A DNA stretch of 64,000 bases from Paracoccaceae bacterium (GCA_002709405.1 PAQV01000069.1:1-64000); one strand, 5' to 3'. Numbered from the stretch's first letter, positions 26,290-35,633 are shown. Numbers and translations are program-made. The notes: generated from the letters alone by a model not told the origin.

Positions 26290-26313
26290 TTGACATGCAT
26301 AACGCGTCATGCA
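26290..26313 (+). promoter_or_regulatory. Promoter -35 and palindromic operator before the TonB receptor
   Basis: A consensus -35 box TTGACA (26290-26295) abuts TGCATAACGCGTCATGCA (26296-26313), a 16-of-18 palindrome that occupies the promoter spacer. A bound protein here would block polymerase. The site matches the one at 24516-24535. The -10 box is not clear. Confidence 0.6.
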
Positions 26314-26385
26314 ATGCGAAACACTATACAAGCCAGCCAGGTCCGCCGACGCCAGCATAGAACCCACAACATCTCGGGGGATGAC

Positions 26386-28476
26386 ATGCTGAAGATCAGA
26401 CCGGGCCGGCGGGGCCAGGGCGCAAGCCTGCTGGCCATTGCCGCGGCCCTGACGGCCCAGACGGCCGCCGCGCAGGATACTTTCGAAGACGATGGCACCT
26501 TCCTGGGCACGATTTACGTGACCGGCGAAAAGGTGGTGCGCGACATCACGGAAACGGGCAGCTCGGTGTCGGTGATCGACAGCGACCAGATCACCGAGGA
26601 AAAGCCCGGCAAGGACGACGTGCGCACGGTGATCCAGGGCACGCCCAACGTGCTTTACACCGACAACGTCAGCGCGCCGATCATCCGGGGCCTGAACACC
26701 GAAGGCCCGCACACCGGGGCCAACGCCTTCTTTGCCGGCACCGTGCCCCGCGCGACGGTCAACGTCGACGGCCATTACCAGAATTACAACGAGTTCTACT
26801 TTGGTGCGACCTCGGTCTGGGATGTGGACAGCATCGAGGTCTTCCGCGGCCCGCAGACGACCTCGCAGGGGGCCAATGCCATCGCCGGGGCGATCATCGT
26901 CAACACCAAGGACCCGACCTTCTACACCGAGGGCGCCTATCGGCTGGAATACGGCAACTACAACCAGCAGCGGGCGTCCTTCGCCTGGTCCGGCCCGCTG
27001 AGCGACCAGGTCGCCGCCCGGATCGCGCTGGACTACGCGGCCCGCGATACCTTCATCAAGTACAATGGGTCGGGCTTCATCCAGAACGACATCGGCCAGG
27101 ATTTCAGCAATTTCAACGCCCGGGCCAAGCTGCTGTGGGCGCCGCTGGACATCGACGGGCTGGAGGTCAAGCTGACCTACAGCCATACCGACACCACCCG
27201 GCCCAGCGTTGAGGGTGCCGCCCCGCCCTATGACCAGATGGAATCGGACGCCATCTGGAACCCGGGCTGGCACCAGACGACCGACACCGCGATCCTGGAC
27301 GTGACCTACGATTTCGGCACCGGCTGGACGCTGAGCAACGAGGCCCAGGCCTCGTGGTCGGACGTGGAACGCCGGGTCGGCACGCCGACCTCGGGCGATG
27401 CGGATGTGGACCAGCAGAACTATACCAACGAGTTCCTGCTGACCTATGGCCAGCCCGAGGACACGCTGAGCGGCATCGCCGGGATCTACACCGCCTACAC
27501 CACCCAGGACGAGCTGCTGAACCAGGGCGGGATTTCCACCTTCAAGGACCAGAAGCACAACCTTGGCATTTTCGGAGAGCTGTCCTGGCGCTTTGCCGAT
27601 GCCTGGACCCTGACCGGGGGCCTGCGCTACCAGCGGGACGAGATCCGGCGCACGGGCGACGTGTCTCCGGCCTTCGCCAACAGCGACGTGGATTACGACG
27701 AGACCTTCAACGAAGTGCTGCCCAAGCTGACCCTGGCCTACGATCTGCGGCCCGGCTGGACCGTCGGGGCGATGGTGGCCAAGGGCTATAACCCCGGCGG
27801 CGTGTCGCTGGACTTCGTGTCGTCCAACGAATGGGAAGAGTTCGAGGCCGAAACCGTCTGGGATTATGAACTGTTCACCCGGGCCAGCCTGCTGGGGGAC
27901 CGCCTGTTCCTGACCGGCAACCTGTTCTACATGGATTATTCCAACGCCCAGCAGAACATCACCCAGGCGATCAACGGCATCACCTATATCCACACGATCA
28001 ACGCCGACAGCGCGCAATCCTACGGGCTGGAACTGGCCGCCGATTACCGGCCGATCGACAGCCTGACCCTGCGCGGGTCCATCGGCCTGCTGCATACCGA
28101 GTTCACCCATTTCGCCGACGCGCCCGATTACGAGGGCAACGCCTTTGCCAGCGCGCCGGGCCTGATGGCCAGCCTCGGGGCGGATTGGGCGGTGACCGAC
28201 CGCATCACGCTGGGCGGACAGGTGCGCTATGTGGACGGATATTATTCGGACACGGCCAATACGGCGGCCTACGAGGTCGACAGCTATACCCTGGTCGATG
28301 TGCGGGCCAGCTACGCGATCCGCGACAATATCGAGCTTTACGGCTATGTGAACAACGTGTTCGACGAGGTCACGCCGGTGCTGTTGCAGGCCGCCCGGGG
28401 GGCCGCGGCGCCCTATACGCAGGCCAGCCTGACAGCGCCGCGCATGTTCGGCATCGGCATCCGCGGGACGTTCTGA
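26386..28476 (+). CDS. TonB-dependent outer-membrane receptor
   Basis: 696 residues from ATG 26386 (GGGGGA just upstream). Signal peptide MLKIRPGRRGQGASLLAIAAAL... ending at AAAQ. A TonB-box-like segment (GTIYVTGEKV) leads into the plug (SVSVIDSDQITEEKPGKDDVRTVIQGTPNV, IIRGLNTEG, VFRGPQTTSQGANAIAGAIIVNTK), then a beta-barrel ending in aromatic RMFGIGIRGTF, as expected for outer-membrane insertion. It would import the ferric chelate used by the transporter encoded at 20.5-25.4 kb. A hairpin follows, then the monooxygenase gene. Confidence 0.92.
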   Translation: MLKIRPGRRGQGASLLAIAAALTAQTAAAQDTFEDDGTFLGTIYVTGEKVVRDITETGSSVSVIDSDQITEEKPGKDDVRTVIQGTPNVLYTDNVSAPIIRGLNTEGPHTGANAFFAGTVPRATVNVDGHYQNYNEFYFGATSVWDVDSIEVFRGPQTTSQGANAIAGAIIVNTKDPTFYTEGAYRLEYGNYNQQRASFAWSGPLSDQVAARIALDYAARDTFIKYNGSGFIQNDIGQDFSNFNARAKLLWAPLDIDGLEVKLTYSHTDTTRPSVEGAAPPYDQMESDAIWNPGWHQTTDTAILDVTYDFGTGWTLSNEAQASWSDVERRVGTPTSGDADVDQQNYTNEFLLTYGQPEDTLSGIAGIYTAYTTQDELLNQGGISTFKDQKHNLGIFGELSWRFADAWTLTGGLRYQRDEIRRTGDVSPAFANSDVDYDETFNEVLPKLTLAYDLRPGWTVGAMVAKGYNPGGVSLDFVSSNEWEEFEAETVWDYELFTRASLLGDRLFLTGNLFYMDYSNAQQNITQAINGITYIHTINADSAQSYGLELAADYRPIDSLTLRGSIGLLHTEFTHFADAPDYEGNAFASAPGLMASLGADWAVTDRITLGGQVRYVDGYYSDTANTAAYEVDSYTLVDVRASYAIRDNIELYGYVNNVFDEVTPVLLQAARGAAAPYTQASLTAPRMFGIGIRGTF

Positions 28477-28505
28477 TAGCGCCTCGCCAGGACCCAACAG
28501 CATTG

Positions 28506-28532
28506 GGCCGGGCCTTCGGGGCCGGCCCGGCC
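28506..28532 (+). terminator. Hairpin between TonB receptor and monooxygenase genes
   Basis: GGCCGGGCC and GGCCCGGCC form a perfect 9-bp stem around a nine-base loop. No T run follows, so it probably attenuates or stabilises mRNA rather than fully terminating; the next gene starts 40 bp later with no obvious promoter of its own. Confidence 0.5.
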
Positions 28533-28572
28533 AAACTGGCCAAAAAAGACAGACCAAACAGGCAGGGCCACC

Positions 28573-29901
28573 ATGCTCCGACCCAGACTTTGCATCGGCA
28601 TGTCGCTTGCCCCCACCTGGCTCAGCGGCGAGGGCTGGCGGGCCGAGGACAGCGGCATCGAGGGGCTGTATTCCAGCGACTTCGCCCTGACCATCGCCCG
28701 CCGCGCCGAGGCCGCCCATCTTGATTTCGCCTTCCGGCCCGATGCCAGCTTTCTGCCCGTCGAGGTGCTGGAACAATCCTTCGGGTTTTCGTCCCTTGAT
28801 CCGACGCTGATGATGGCCGCCCTGACCCGCGAGACCTCCCGGATCGGCCTGGTCACCACGATTTCCACCACCTTCGGCCACCCCTACACGGCCGCGCGCC
28901 AGATGATGTCGCTGCACTGGCTTAGCCAGGGCCGGTCCGGGTGGAACGTGGTCACCGCCTTGCAGGGAAACGAGAATTTCGGCCTGCGCGACATGCCCGC
29001 CTCGGACGACCGCTATGACCGTGCCGAGGAATTCACCCGCGTCGTGCAGCGCCTGTGGCAAAGCTTTCCCGATGAGGCCCTGCTGGTCGACCGCGCCTCG
29101 GGGCGCTATGCCGATACCGACCTGATCCTGCCGATCGATCACCACGGCAATGATTTCTCGGTCAAGGGGCCGCTGAACATCCCTCGTTTTCCCGGCCCCC
29201 GCCCCGCCCTGATGCAGGCCGGAGGATCTCCCCGGGGCATCGATTTTGCCGCACAGATGGCCGACATGGTCTTTGGCCTGTCCGCCGACCGGACCAGCGC
29301 CCTGACCCAGCGCAAGGCCCTGACCGACCGGGCCCGTGCCCATGGCCGCGACCCGGCCGAGGTGCGCTTTCTGCCCGGTCTCAGCCTCTACCTGGGCGCA
29401 ACCCGCGCCGAGGCCCGGGCGCTCTTCATGGACACCCACGCCCGCGTCACCCGCCCCCAGCGGATCGAGCGGGTGCAGGCGGCGACCGGGCTCGACCTGG
29501 CCGACTGGGCGCCCGACCGCCCCATCACCCCGGCCGACCTGCCCCGCGACACCCCGCGCACCGGGCAATATGCCCGGCTGCTCCAGCTTATCGACAGCGA
29601 GGCGCCCACCCTGGCCCAGCTGCTGGACTGCCCCGAAACGCTGGCCTCGTTCCACTGGCAGGTGATCGGCACGGTCGACGACGCGGTGGCCGAGATCACC
29701 GACTGGTTCCGCGCCGGTGCCATCGACGGGTTCATCGCCGTGCCCGGCGGGTCGTGGCAATCCTTCGAGCTGACATTGAGCGAGCTTGTGCCGCGCCTGG
29801 CCGAGGCGGGGCTGTTCCGCCAGGCCTATTCCGCCGACACCCTGATGGGGCACCTGCAAGAGGACAGCCCCGGCCCCGCGCGGGCCGCCGGGCGCATGTA
29901 G
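28573..29901 (+). CDS. NtaA/SnaA/DszA-type flavin-dependent monooxygenase
   Basis: 442 residues with the bacterial-luciferase-like TIM barrel: RAEAAHLDFAFRPDA, TLMMAALTRETSRIGLVTTISTTFGHPYTAARQMMSLHWLSQGRSGWNVVTA (the strongly conserved FMNH2-binding part of the NtaA group), FSVKGPLNIPRFPGPRP.LMQAGGSPRGIDFAAQMAD, and PGGSWQSFELTLSELVPRLA near the end. Family members oxidise nitrilotriacetate, EDTA, sulfones or other substrates using reduced flavin from a separate reductase. Its position directly after a TonB receptor suggests oxidative breakdown of the imported chelator or a chelator-like compound; that link is inference. Confidence 0.87.
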   Translation: MLRPRLCIGMSLAPTWLSGEGWRAEDSGIEGLYSSDFALTIARRAEAAHLDFAFRPDASFLPVEVLEQSFGFSSLDPTLMMAALTRETSRIGLVTTISTTFGHPYTAARQMMSLHWLSQGRSGWNVVTALQGNENFGLRDMPASDDRYDRAEEFTRVVQRLWQSFPDEALLVDRASGRYADTDLILPIDHHGNDFSVKGPLNIPRFPGPRPALMQAGGSPRGIDFAAQMADMVFGLSADRTSALTQRKALTDRARAHGRDPAEVRFLPGLSLYLGATRAEARALFMDTHARVTRPQRIERVQAATGLDLADWAPDRPITPADLPRDTPRTGQYARLLQLIDSEAPTLAQLLDCPETLASFHWQVIGTVDDAVAEITDWFRAGAIDGFIAVPGGSWQSFELTLSELVPRLAEAGLFRQAYSADTLMGHLQEDSPGPARAAGRM

Positions 29902-30069
29902 GCCAGCGCTCCGAAAACTTCGATTTCAATTCAACAAGATCGGCCCGGCAATTTCCCGATTTCCGCCGACAGCCGTTCAGCTCCGCTTTTCGGCAATTCC
30001 GGAAAGCGTCCAATTGTGATATGATCTTCCCATATTTTAACGAGTTATTTCTTTTTCGGAGGCACTGCC

Positions 30070-31848
30070 ATGGCGGCAAAGCCCGATATAAATGCAGAGA
30101 AAAAGGCCGCAAAGGCTGCCCTCAGCGAATCGCGTTCCAAGCCCATCAGTTTCGCAGCCCTGATCAGCAAGGACGGGGTCGTTTTCCAGGCCGACAAGAA
30201 AAAGCCCGTCGATGCCATGGTCCGGGCGGCCAAGGCCCTGGGCGGCAGCGGGCGCGGGGCCTGGGGCACCATGTCGTCCAGCGGCAGTACGATCGTGCTG
30301 GAGTGCGACGACACCCCGGCCTCGAAGATCGACACCCTGCTCAAGAAATACTTCGCGGATCGCGGGCAAACTGTGAAGGTCGAAATCCGGACCGGCGCGC
30401 AGGACACCGGCCCCACGAGGAAGCCCCCCGAGGCGGCGGACGACATAGCCGAACCAACCCGGACGGAGCCCGACGCATCGCAGCCGGACCCGGATACGCC
30501 CGACGACAAGAACGGGCAGATGGATACCGAGGCACCGTCGAGGATGCAGGCCCCTCCTGCCCCCGATACCGACGACCTGGGCGCGCCTGATCCGGACACG
30601 GACGATCCGGATCCCCCCGAAGACCCGGACGATCCCGACGACGCGCTCGACCAGGCTGCCCAGGCGGGCGATCTGAAAAGCCTGCTGCTGGCCGCACGGA
30701 AGAAGCCCTACAATTTCGCCCTCATGCTGGGGCGCGAAGACCTGGTCTTTACCGGGCACCGCAGACGGACGCCGACCAAGCTGGTCAAAGAGGCCAAGGC
30801 GGCCGGCGGCAGCAGCCGCGGGGCCTGGGGATCCATGCAAGTCGATGCGAAAACCGTGGTGCTGACCTGTGAAGAGGCGCCACCGGCCGCTCTGGCGAAA
30901 AAGGCGCGCCGGTTCCTGAAGGCCCGGGACCTGCAATTCAAGGTCATCTGCCGCCTGCGCACCGGCGAGATCGTCGACAGCGACGAAGACGACGACATCC
31001 TCGATCCGCCCCTGGTTGCCGAAACAGTCCCGTCCGACACGCCGGCCGATGCGCCCCAGCCGACCCCAGCCGACCCCACCGACCAGACCGACGACCAGGC
31101 CGATCGGGAGGCGCTGAACCGGCAACTGGTCTCGGCCAAACAGATCCTGGCCCTCTTCGCCGATGCGCCGCGGACCCGTAAGAAACTGGACGCGGCGCTG
31201 GGAAAGGCCCGCCGGTCCGCCCGCGACAAGGACATGCCCGCCGCCAGGGCCAGCCTGAAGGAGTTGGCCCAGATCGCCCGCGACGCGCCCCGCACACCGG
31301 CCGAAAAATGGACCCGCGTGGTAGGCGACCTCAAGGGCATGACAGAGACCATCAAGGACACGGCCCGCACCCACAAGGAAACCCGAGGCTACCTGACAGA
31401 GCTGTGTTCGACCTGCGTCTCGGCCGCCAGCACGGGGGATTTCGCCACCGCCGACCGCAGGCTCGACCAGGTGGAACAGGCGGTCCGGGCCGCCCGCACT
31501 CCACCGCTGAACGCCGATCAGCTGGAACAGGCCGTGACCGCGCTGGCCCCCCGGACCGACACAGTGAAGACAGATTACACCCGCATCCACGCCGCCCTGA
31601 AACCGGCCCTGGCGCAGGATCATCCCGACAACCCGGCGGTGACCCGGTCGCTTGACGCCTTCCGCGAGGCGGCCACCCGGCGCGACACCCCGGCGCTTCT
31701 GGGCGCCATCGGCGAGCTGCGCCGCCAGGAGGCCACGATCGAGGACGCCGGTTCCCCGATGGGTCAGGACGGCGTCATGACCCAGCAACTGGCGCCGGAG
31801 GCCGCCGCCCGCCTGCACGCCTTTCTGCAGCAGGAGGGTTCGGCATGA
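30070..31848 (+). CDS. Protein with a duplicated GG(S)SRGAWG domain, unknown function
   Basis: 592 residues; GGAGG lies eight bases before the ATG. Two copies of one domain of about 85 residues occur at 24-107 and 210-297. Each follows the pattern (K)KP..FA.......V(F)......P...V.EAKA.GGS.RGAWG.M.....T(I/V)VL.C...P...........(F)......VK(V/I). They are separated by an acidic Asp/Pro-rich linker (about 112-200). The C-terminal 270 residues are charged helices, likely coiled coil. No signal peptide or membrane segment. I do not recognise the domain. It opens an operon with two toxin-like genes (ATGA overlap with the next), so it may be an adaptor, chaperone or delivery partner. Confidence 0.8.
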   Translation: MAAKPDINAEKKAAKAALSESRSKPISFAALISKDGVVFQADKKKPVDAMVRAAKALGGSGRGAWGTMSSSGSTIVLECDDTPASKIDTLLKKYFADRGQTVKVEIRTGAQDTGPTRKPPEAADDIAEPTRTEPDASQPDPDTPDDKNGQMDTEAPSRMQAPPAPDTDDLGAPDPDTDDPDPPEDPDDPDDALDQAAQAGDLKSLLLAARKKPYNFALMLGREDLVFTGHRRRTPTKLVKEAKAAGGSSRGAWGSMQVDAKTVVLTCEEAPPAALAKKARRFLKARDLQFKVICRLRTGEIVDSDEDDDILDPPLVAETVPSDTPADAPQPTPADPTDQTDDQADREALNRQLVSAKQILALFADAPRTRKKLDAALGKARRSARDKDMPAARASLKELAQIARDAPRTPAEKWTRVVGDLKGMTETIKDTARTHKETRGYLTELCSTCVSAASTGDFATADRRLDQVEQAVRAARTPPLNADQLEQAVTALAPRTDTVKTDYTRIHAALKPALAQDHPDNPAVTRSLDAFREAATRRDTPALLGAIGELRRQEATIEDAGSPMGQDGVMTQQLAPEAAARLHAFLQQEGSA

Positions 31849-34145
31849 CGACAACCGCCCGCGTGCGCGTTGCGACCACGCCCGACATGACCTGCCTGCA
31901 GGCCAAGGGGGCGGCGTATCTCAACTATGCCCCGCGCTACACGCCTGCCTTCGTGCAGGCGCTAATGGCCGAGCTTCAGGACCAAAGCCCCACCGTCCCG
32001 GTCTTCCGCCCCGACGGCACCAAGCTGGACGTGCCCTGGTCGATGCCCGTGCGCGACGCCTTCGACCTTGCGCCCGAGGCCCCTTACGTCACCGTCCAGA
32101 TCGACGTGCTGGAGGCCGACGTCACAGCCCATGACGCCGGCACCCCACCCCCCCTGGGCGACCCCGAGGGCGACGACGGAGATCCGACGCCACCGGCGCT
32201 CCCGGTGCTTGACGACGCCTACCGCGAGGCCTTCAGCGACGACACCACCGCCCAGCAGCGCGCGTTCCTGGAAGACGAGGCCTATGAATACTCGGCCACC
32301 CTGCGCGGCCCGTTCTACGTGCGCGACATCACGGGCAACCTGTCCAGCGATGCCCTGTCCCTGAAGGCCTATGAACAATACCTGATGTTCAAGCACGGGG
32401 CCGACTACTATCCCCACATGGCCGAAAGCTACCTGGCCGAGGTCGGACACCTCGTCGACCTGCGCAACGGGGACGTCCTGGAAATCGACGACACCACGCC
32501 CTATGGCCAATACGTCATCAAGCAGGGCGGCGAGTGGTACTACATCATCCCCTTCGAGGTGAAGGTCCACGATGCCGACAAGCAGGCCGAGATCGACGGC
32601 TTCATCGACGGCTTGTCCGAGGAAGAGGCCGCCGCCTTCAACGCCGCCACCGATGCGGCCTTCTGGGACAGCCTCGACGTGCCGCCGGGCTGGAAGATCC
32701 CCTCGGGCCAGCACGTCACCGCCGAAACCTGGCTGGCGATCCGGCGCGACATGGCGGCCAAAGTCATGCGCGTGGGCATGATCCCCGACGACATCAAGGT
32801 CACCATCCATGCTGTCATGCCCGGCCTGCCCTTGGGCTTGCCTGCCCCCGGGCAAGAGGCCTCCCTGATCGCCAATGCCGATACGCTCATCGCGATTACC
32901 AAGAGGCTCATGGCGCTCAGCCCGTCCCAGCGGGCGGCCTTTGCGGCGCAATGCGGGCCGATCCTCACGCTCGGTGATCTGCAGACAGCGCTGAGGGACT
33001 TCGAAGGCCGCGCCGAGGACAAGCAGGAGGCGGTCGAGGCGCGCTTTGCCGCCGGTGAAAAGGTCGCCGGCATGACCAAGGAATTCGAGCAGCTTCAGAT
33101 CTACCTTGATGGCGGCGTCGGCGCGCAGGTGATCGAATCCATACTGGCCGAACGGCTTGGGGCCTGGGGCTATACAGGGGACGACAAGGCGCGCATTGCC
33201 GCTTTCAAGGCCGATTGCGATGCCTATGAAGAGGCCTTCCGCCAGGAGGCCATAGCCATTGCCCGCGAAAGCCTGGACACTTTCGATGCCGAACTTGACG
33301 GGCTGTCCGCGGCGCTGCGCGACGAAGAGGCGATGAAACATACCTTCGACGAGGCCAAGGCCATCACCGAACGGCTGATCGCCGACACCGATGGCATGCT
33401 CGACGGCCACTACCTGCTGGCCGAACTCAAGGCCGCCTCGACCGACAATCCCCTGCTGCACCAGATCATCGACGTTCTCGGGGGGTATGACGCCATCGCC
33501 ATGCGCGACGACATCGTGGCGCTGTTCCGCACCAACGACTTCGACAGCGTCGCCGCCTTCAAGCGCGACGTGCAGCGCATCATCAGCAAGCGCAAGGACG
33601 GGATCGACGCCACCCGCGACATCCTCGCGGACGAGGACAATCCCGATTTCATCTGGCGCACCGGGGCCATCGACCAGGCAATGTCCGAGGCCGGGGGCGG
33701 ACCCGACAGCATGCTGGGCGCGGTGGTCCAGGCCCGCAAGGACGACATCGCCGGGGACGAAACGCGGGACGCCGTCCTTTTGGGTATTGCTGCCGTGGCT
33801 GCCGGGCTGATGACCTTGGGCACGGGCACCGTCGCCGTGGTGGGGTATGGCGCCGGCCTGGGGCTCAGCGCCTATGACGCCTGGAACGAATACACCCGCT
33901 ATGTGGAAGACGAGGCCGCCGCCCAGGGAGGCCTGATGGCGACCCACCCCAGCATGGCCTGGGCCGTCCTGGCGCTTGTCGGGCTAGGCGGTGATGTCAT
34001 CGACGTGGCCAAGGCCGGGGCCAAGGCGATGAAAACGACGCGCACGGCCACCATTGCCGAATTGATCAACCCCGACTCTCCCGCCGGTCGCGCGGTCATT
34101 GATCTGAACGACGCAGATGTAGAGGAGCTTTTCGATGGCCCGTAA
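31845..34145 (+). CDS. Large pretoxin-like protein with C-terminal hydrophobic segment
   Basis: 766 residues; the start overlaps the previous stop by 4 bp. N-terminal about 400 residues are mixed alpha/beta (APRYTPAFVQALMAEL, GGEWYYIIPFEVKV), the middle is helical, and about 640-720 holds a hydrophobic, Gly/Ala-rich segment (AVLLGIAAVAAGLMTLGTG, GAGLGLSAYDAWNEY) followed by HPSMAWAVLALVGLGGDVIDVAKAGAKAM. That last arrangement (AYDA..EY then PS..W..L..VG.G.D) is common in the pretoxin part of polymorphic toxins. No toxin domain follows within this frame; it is found in the next gene. No signal peptide seen. Function inferred from this pattern only. Confidence 0.72.
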   Translation: MTTTARVRVATTPDMTCLQAKGAAYLNYAPRYTPAFVQALMAELQDQSPTVPVFRPDGTKLDVPWSMPVRDAFDLAPEAPYVTVQIDVLEADVTAHDAGTPPPLGDPEGDDGDPTPPALPVLDDAYREAFSDDTTAQQRAFLEDEAYEYSATLRGPFYVRDITGNLSSDALSLKAYEQYLMFKHGADYYPHMAESYLAEVGHLVDLRNGDVLEIDDTTPYGQYVIKQGGEWYYIIPFEVKVHDADKQAEIDGFIDGLSEEEAAAFNAATDAAFWDSLDVPPGWKIPSGQHVTAETWLAIRRDMAAKVMRVGMIPDDIKVTIHAVMPGLPLGLPAPGQEASLIANADTLIAITKRLMALSPSQRAAFAAQCGPILTLGDLQTALRDFEGRAEDKQEAVEARFAAGEKVAGMTKEFEQLQIYLDGGVGAQVIESILAERLGAWGYTGDDKARIAAFKADCDAYEEAFRQEAIAIARESLDTFDAELDGLSAALRDEEAMKHTFDEAKAITERLIADTDGMLDGHYLLAELKAASTDNPLLHQIIDVLGGYDAIAMRDDIVALFRTNDFDSVAAFKRDVQRIISKRKDGIDATRDILADEDNPDFIWRTGAIDQAMSEAGGGPDSMLGAVVQARKDDIAGDETRDAVLLGIAAVAAGLMTLGTGTVAVVGYGAGLGLSAYDAWNEYTRYVEDEAAAQGGLMATHPSMAWAVLALVGLGGDVIDVAKAGAKAMKTTRTATIAELINPDSPAGRAVIDLNDADVEELFDGP

Positions 34146-35508
34146 GCCCGGACGCGCCCTTCTGGACTTTGACGATGCGATCGAAGCCGCACCGATGTCC
34201 GTGAAGAAGGTCAGGAACGTCGATATCGACGCGCCCAAGGTGCGCAAGAAGCTGAAGGCCGCCGCGCGGGTCGAAGCCGCACGGCGCGCCAGCTTCGAGG
34301 CCGGCCTTCTGCGCGACGGCGCTGTCACGATCGCCGCGGCCGGCCCCGAGATGAAGCAATCCATCCTGGCGTCGGTCTGTGCCTGGGCCTTCTGGGGCAC
34401 GCGCGGGTTCGAGAAATACGCCGACACCAATCACGCGGCCAGGCTGTTCGGCCTGCTCGACATGTCCGACCCGGCGCACGCCGCCGCCGCCCGCCAGGCC
34501 TACTCCGAAGCCTTCGCCGATTTCCGCATGATCGACAAATACGTCGCGGACAACCTGGTCGGCGAGGCCGAACTGAACAACACCCTGGAATTCTGGCTCG
34601 CCAACCGAGAACTGACGGCGGACGATTTCCTCGACCGCCTGCGGTTCCACATGCCCGGGAACACGCCGACGCGCGCACGCCGACCGCCACAGAATCCGAA
34701 CCAGACCGGATCGGTGCCCATACCTGATGACCTGCTTGATGCGCAAACCCCTGAAGCCCTGGAAGAATTGCGCGATATCTTACGAAAGTACCAGTGCTGG
34801 GACGAAATGGCAGGTACAGGCGCGGTCACCAGAGTTTCGGCGAAGAACCTCCCGGAAGGCGGCGAAAGCATCGTCGTCGAGATGGAACCTCTCCCCAATC
34901 GCATCAATCGAACCGGAGAGGATCTCAAGCCCGGGCAGAACATCGCTCCGAATTTCAACAACAAGGTGGTCCCGCGGATCAACAAGATCGAGTTGCTGGT
35001 GAACGGCAAGCCGCTTCTGGATGCCGACGGCAATCCCATCGTCCTGTCTGGAGGCCGAGACGGCTGGAACCGGCTGCACCTCGTCGGCCCCGGGGAAGGT
35101 GAGGAAATGGGCCTGGGCATGGCGCTGGGACCAGGGTTCATCAACCACGATTTGCAGAACGAGATCCTGGAAGAGTACATCCGGGACATGGCCGCGCGAG
35201 TCGCGCCCTATCGGTCCAAGGATTTTCACCTGCGTGTTCTTCGGGGCTGCACGACCTGGGGCAATCCCACCCCCAAGGGCCTGTCGACCGAGATCCGGGA
35301 GCCGTTCTTCCGCAGTGTCTTTTACGAGGTCACCCTGACCACCCCGTCGGACACATTGAGGTTGAAGTACGGACTTGAACTTATGAACGACCCACTGGAC
35401 ATCATCCTGGGAGCCGAACCCAATATCAAGAGAACCGCGGCTGACGTCCTCGGAGGGCTGAAGCCCTTCCTGGAGCTTCTTGATACCTGTGCCCCCAAGA
35501 TCCCCTAG
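34135..35508 (+). CDS. Putative polymorphic-toxin type 4-like effector protein
   Basis: 457 residues starting 11 bp before the previous stop, with GAGGAG eight bases before the ATG, so it is a coupled gene and not a frameshift product. The N-terminal 190 residues are helical; a linker with TRARRPPQNPNQTGS follows. From about 255, PRINKIELLVNGKPLLDADG, GGRDGWNRLHLVGPGEGEE, GPGFINHDLQNEILEEYIRDM and VFYEVTL resemble polymorphic toxin type 4 C-terminal domains (W..LHL.GPG.G.E.....N...QN). I know no established activity for that family. No cognate immunity gene is evident next to it. Confidence 0.6.
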   Translation: MARKPGRALLDFDDAIEAAPMSVKKVRNVDIDAPKVRKKLKAAARVEAARRASFEAGLLRDGAVTIAAAGPEMKQSILASVCAWAFWGTRGFEKYADTNHAARLFGLLDMSDPAHAAAARQAYSEAFADFRMIDKYVADNLVGEAELNNTLEFWLANRELTADDFLDRLRFHMPGNTPTRARRPPQNPNQTGSVPIPDDLLDAQTPEALEELRDILRKYQCWDEMAGTGAVTRVSAKNLPEGGESIVVEMEPLPNRINRTGEDLKPGQNIAPNFNNKVVPRINKIELLVNGKPLLDADGNPIVLSGGRDGWNRLHLVGPGEGEEMGLGMALGPGFINHDLQNEILEEYIRDMAARVAPYRSKDFHLRVLRGCTTWGNPTPKGLSTEIREPFFRSVFYEVTLTTPSDTLRLKYGLELMNDPLDIILGAEPNIKRTAADVLGGLKPFLELLDTCAPKIP

Positions 35509-35607
35509 GCTGTCGGGTCAGCGTCTGACCTGCGCAACGTCACCGCGCGCGGCGGGATCTTGCCGCGACGGCCGTATCCGGTTTTTCCTGAGCTGCAATA
35601 AGCAGGA

Positions 35608-35633
35608 CGCGCGGCCGGACAGCCGGCCGCGCG
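35608..35633. terminator. Bidirectional hairpin between converging genes
   Basis: A perfect 11-bp stem (CGCGCGGCCGG with CCGGCCGCGCG) and ACAG loop lies between the toxin-like gene ending at 35508 and the subtilisin gene ending at 35644 on the other strand. Its position fits a shared transcription terminator even without a strong T run. Confidence 0.65.

Noticed and set aside
26281-29859. 1192-codon open frame on the minus strand
   Set aside because: It lies opposite the TonB receptor and monooxygenase genes and reads as Gly/Val/Gln/Arg/His-rich shadow translation with no domain; the plus-strand genes have clear families.
31845-35508. Second and third toxin-module genes considered as one frameshifted gene
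   Set aside because: The third gene has a strong Shine-Dalgarno at the right distance from its ATG and a plausible soluble N-terminus, so overlapping genes are the better reading.
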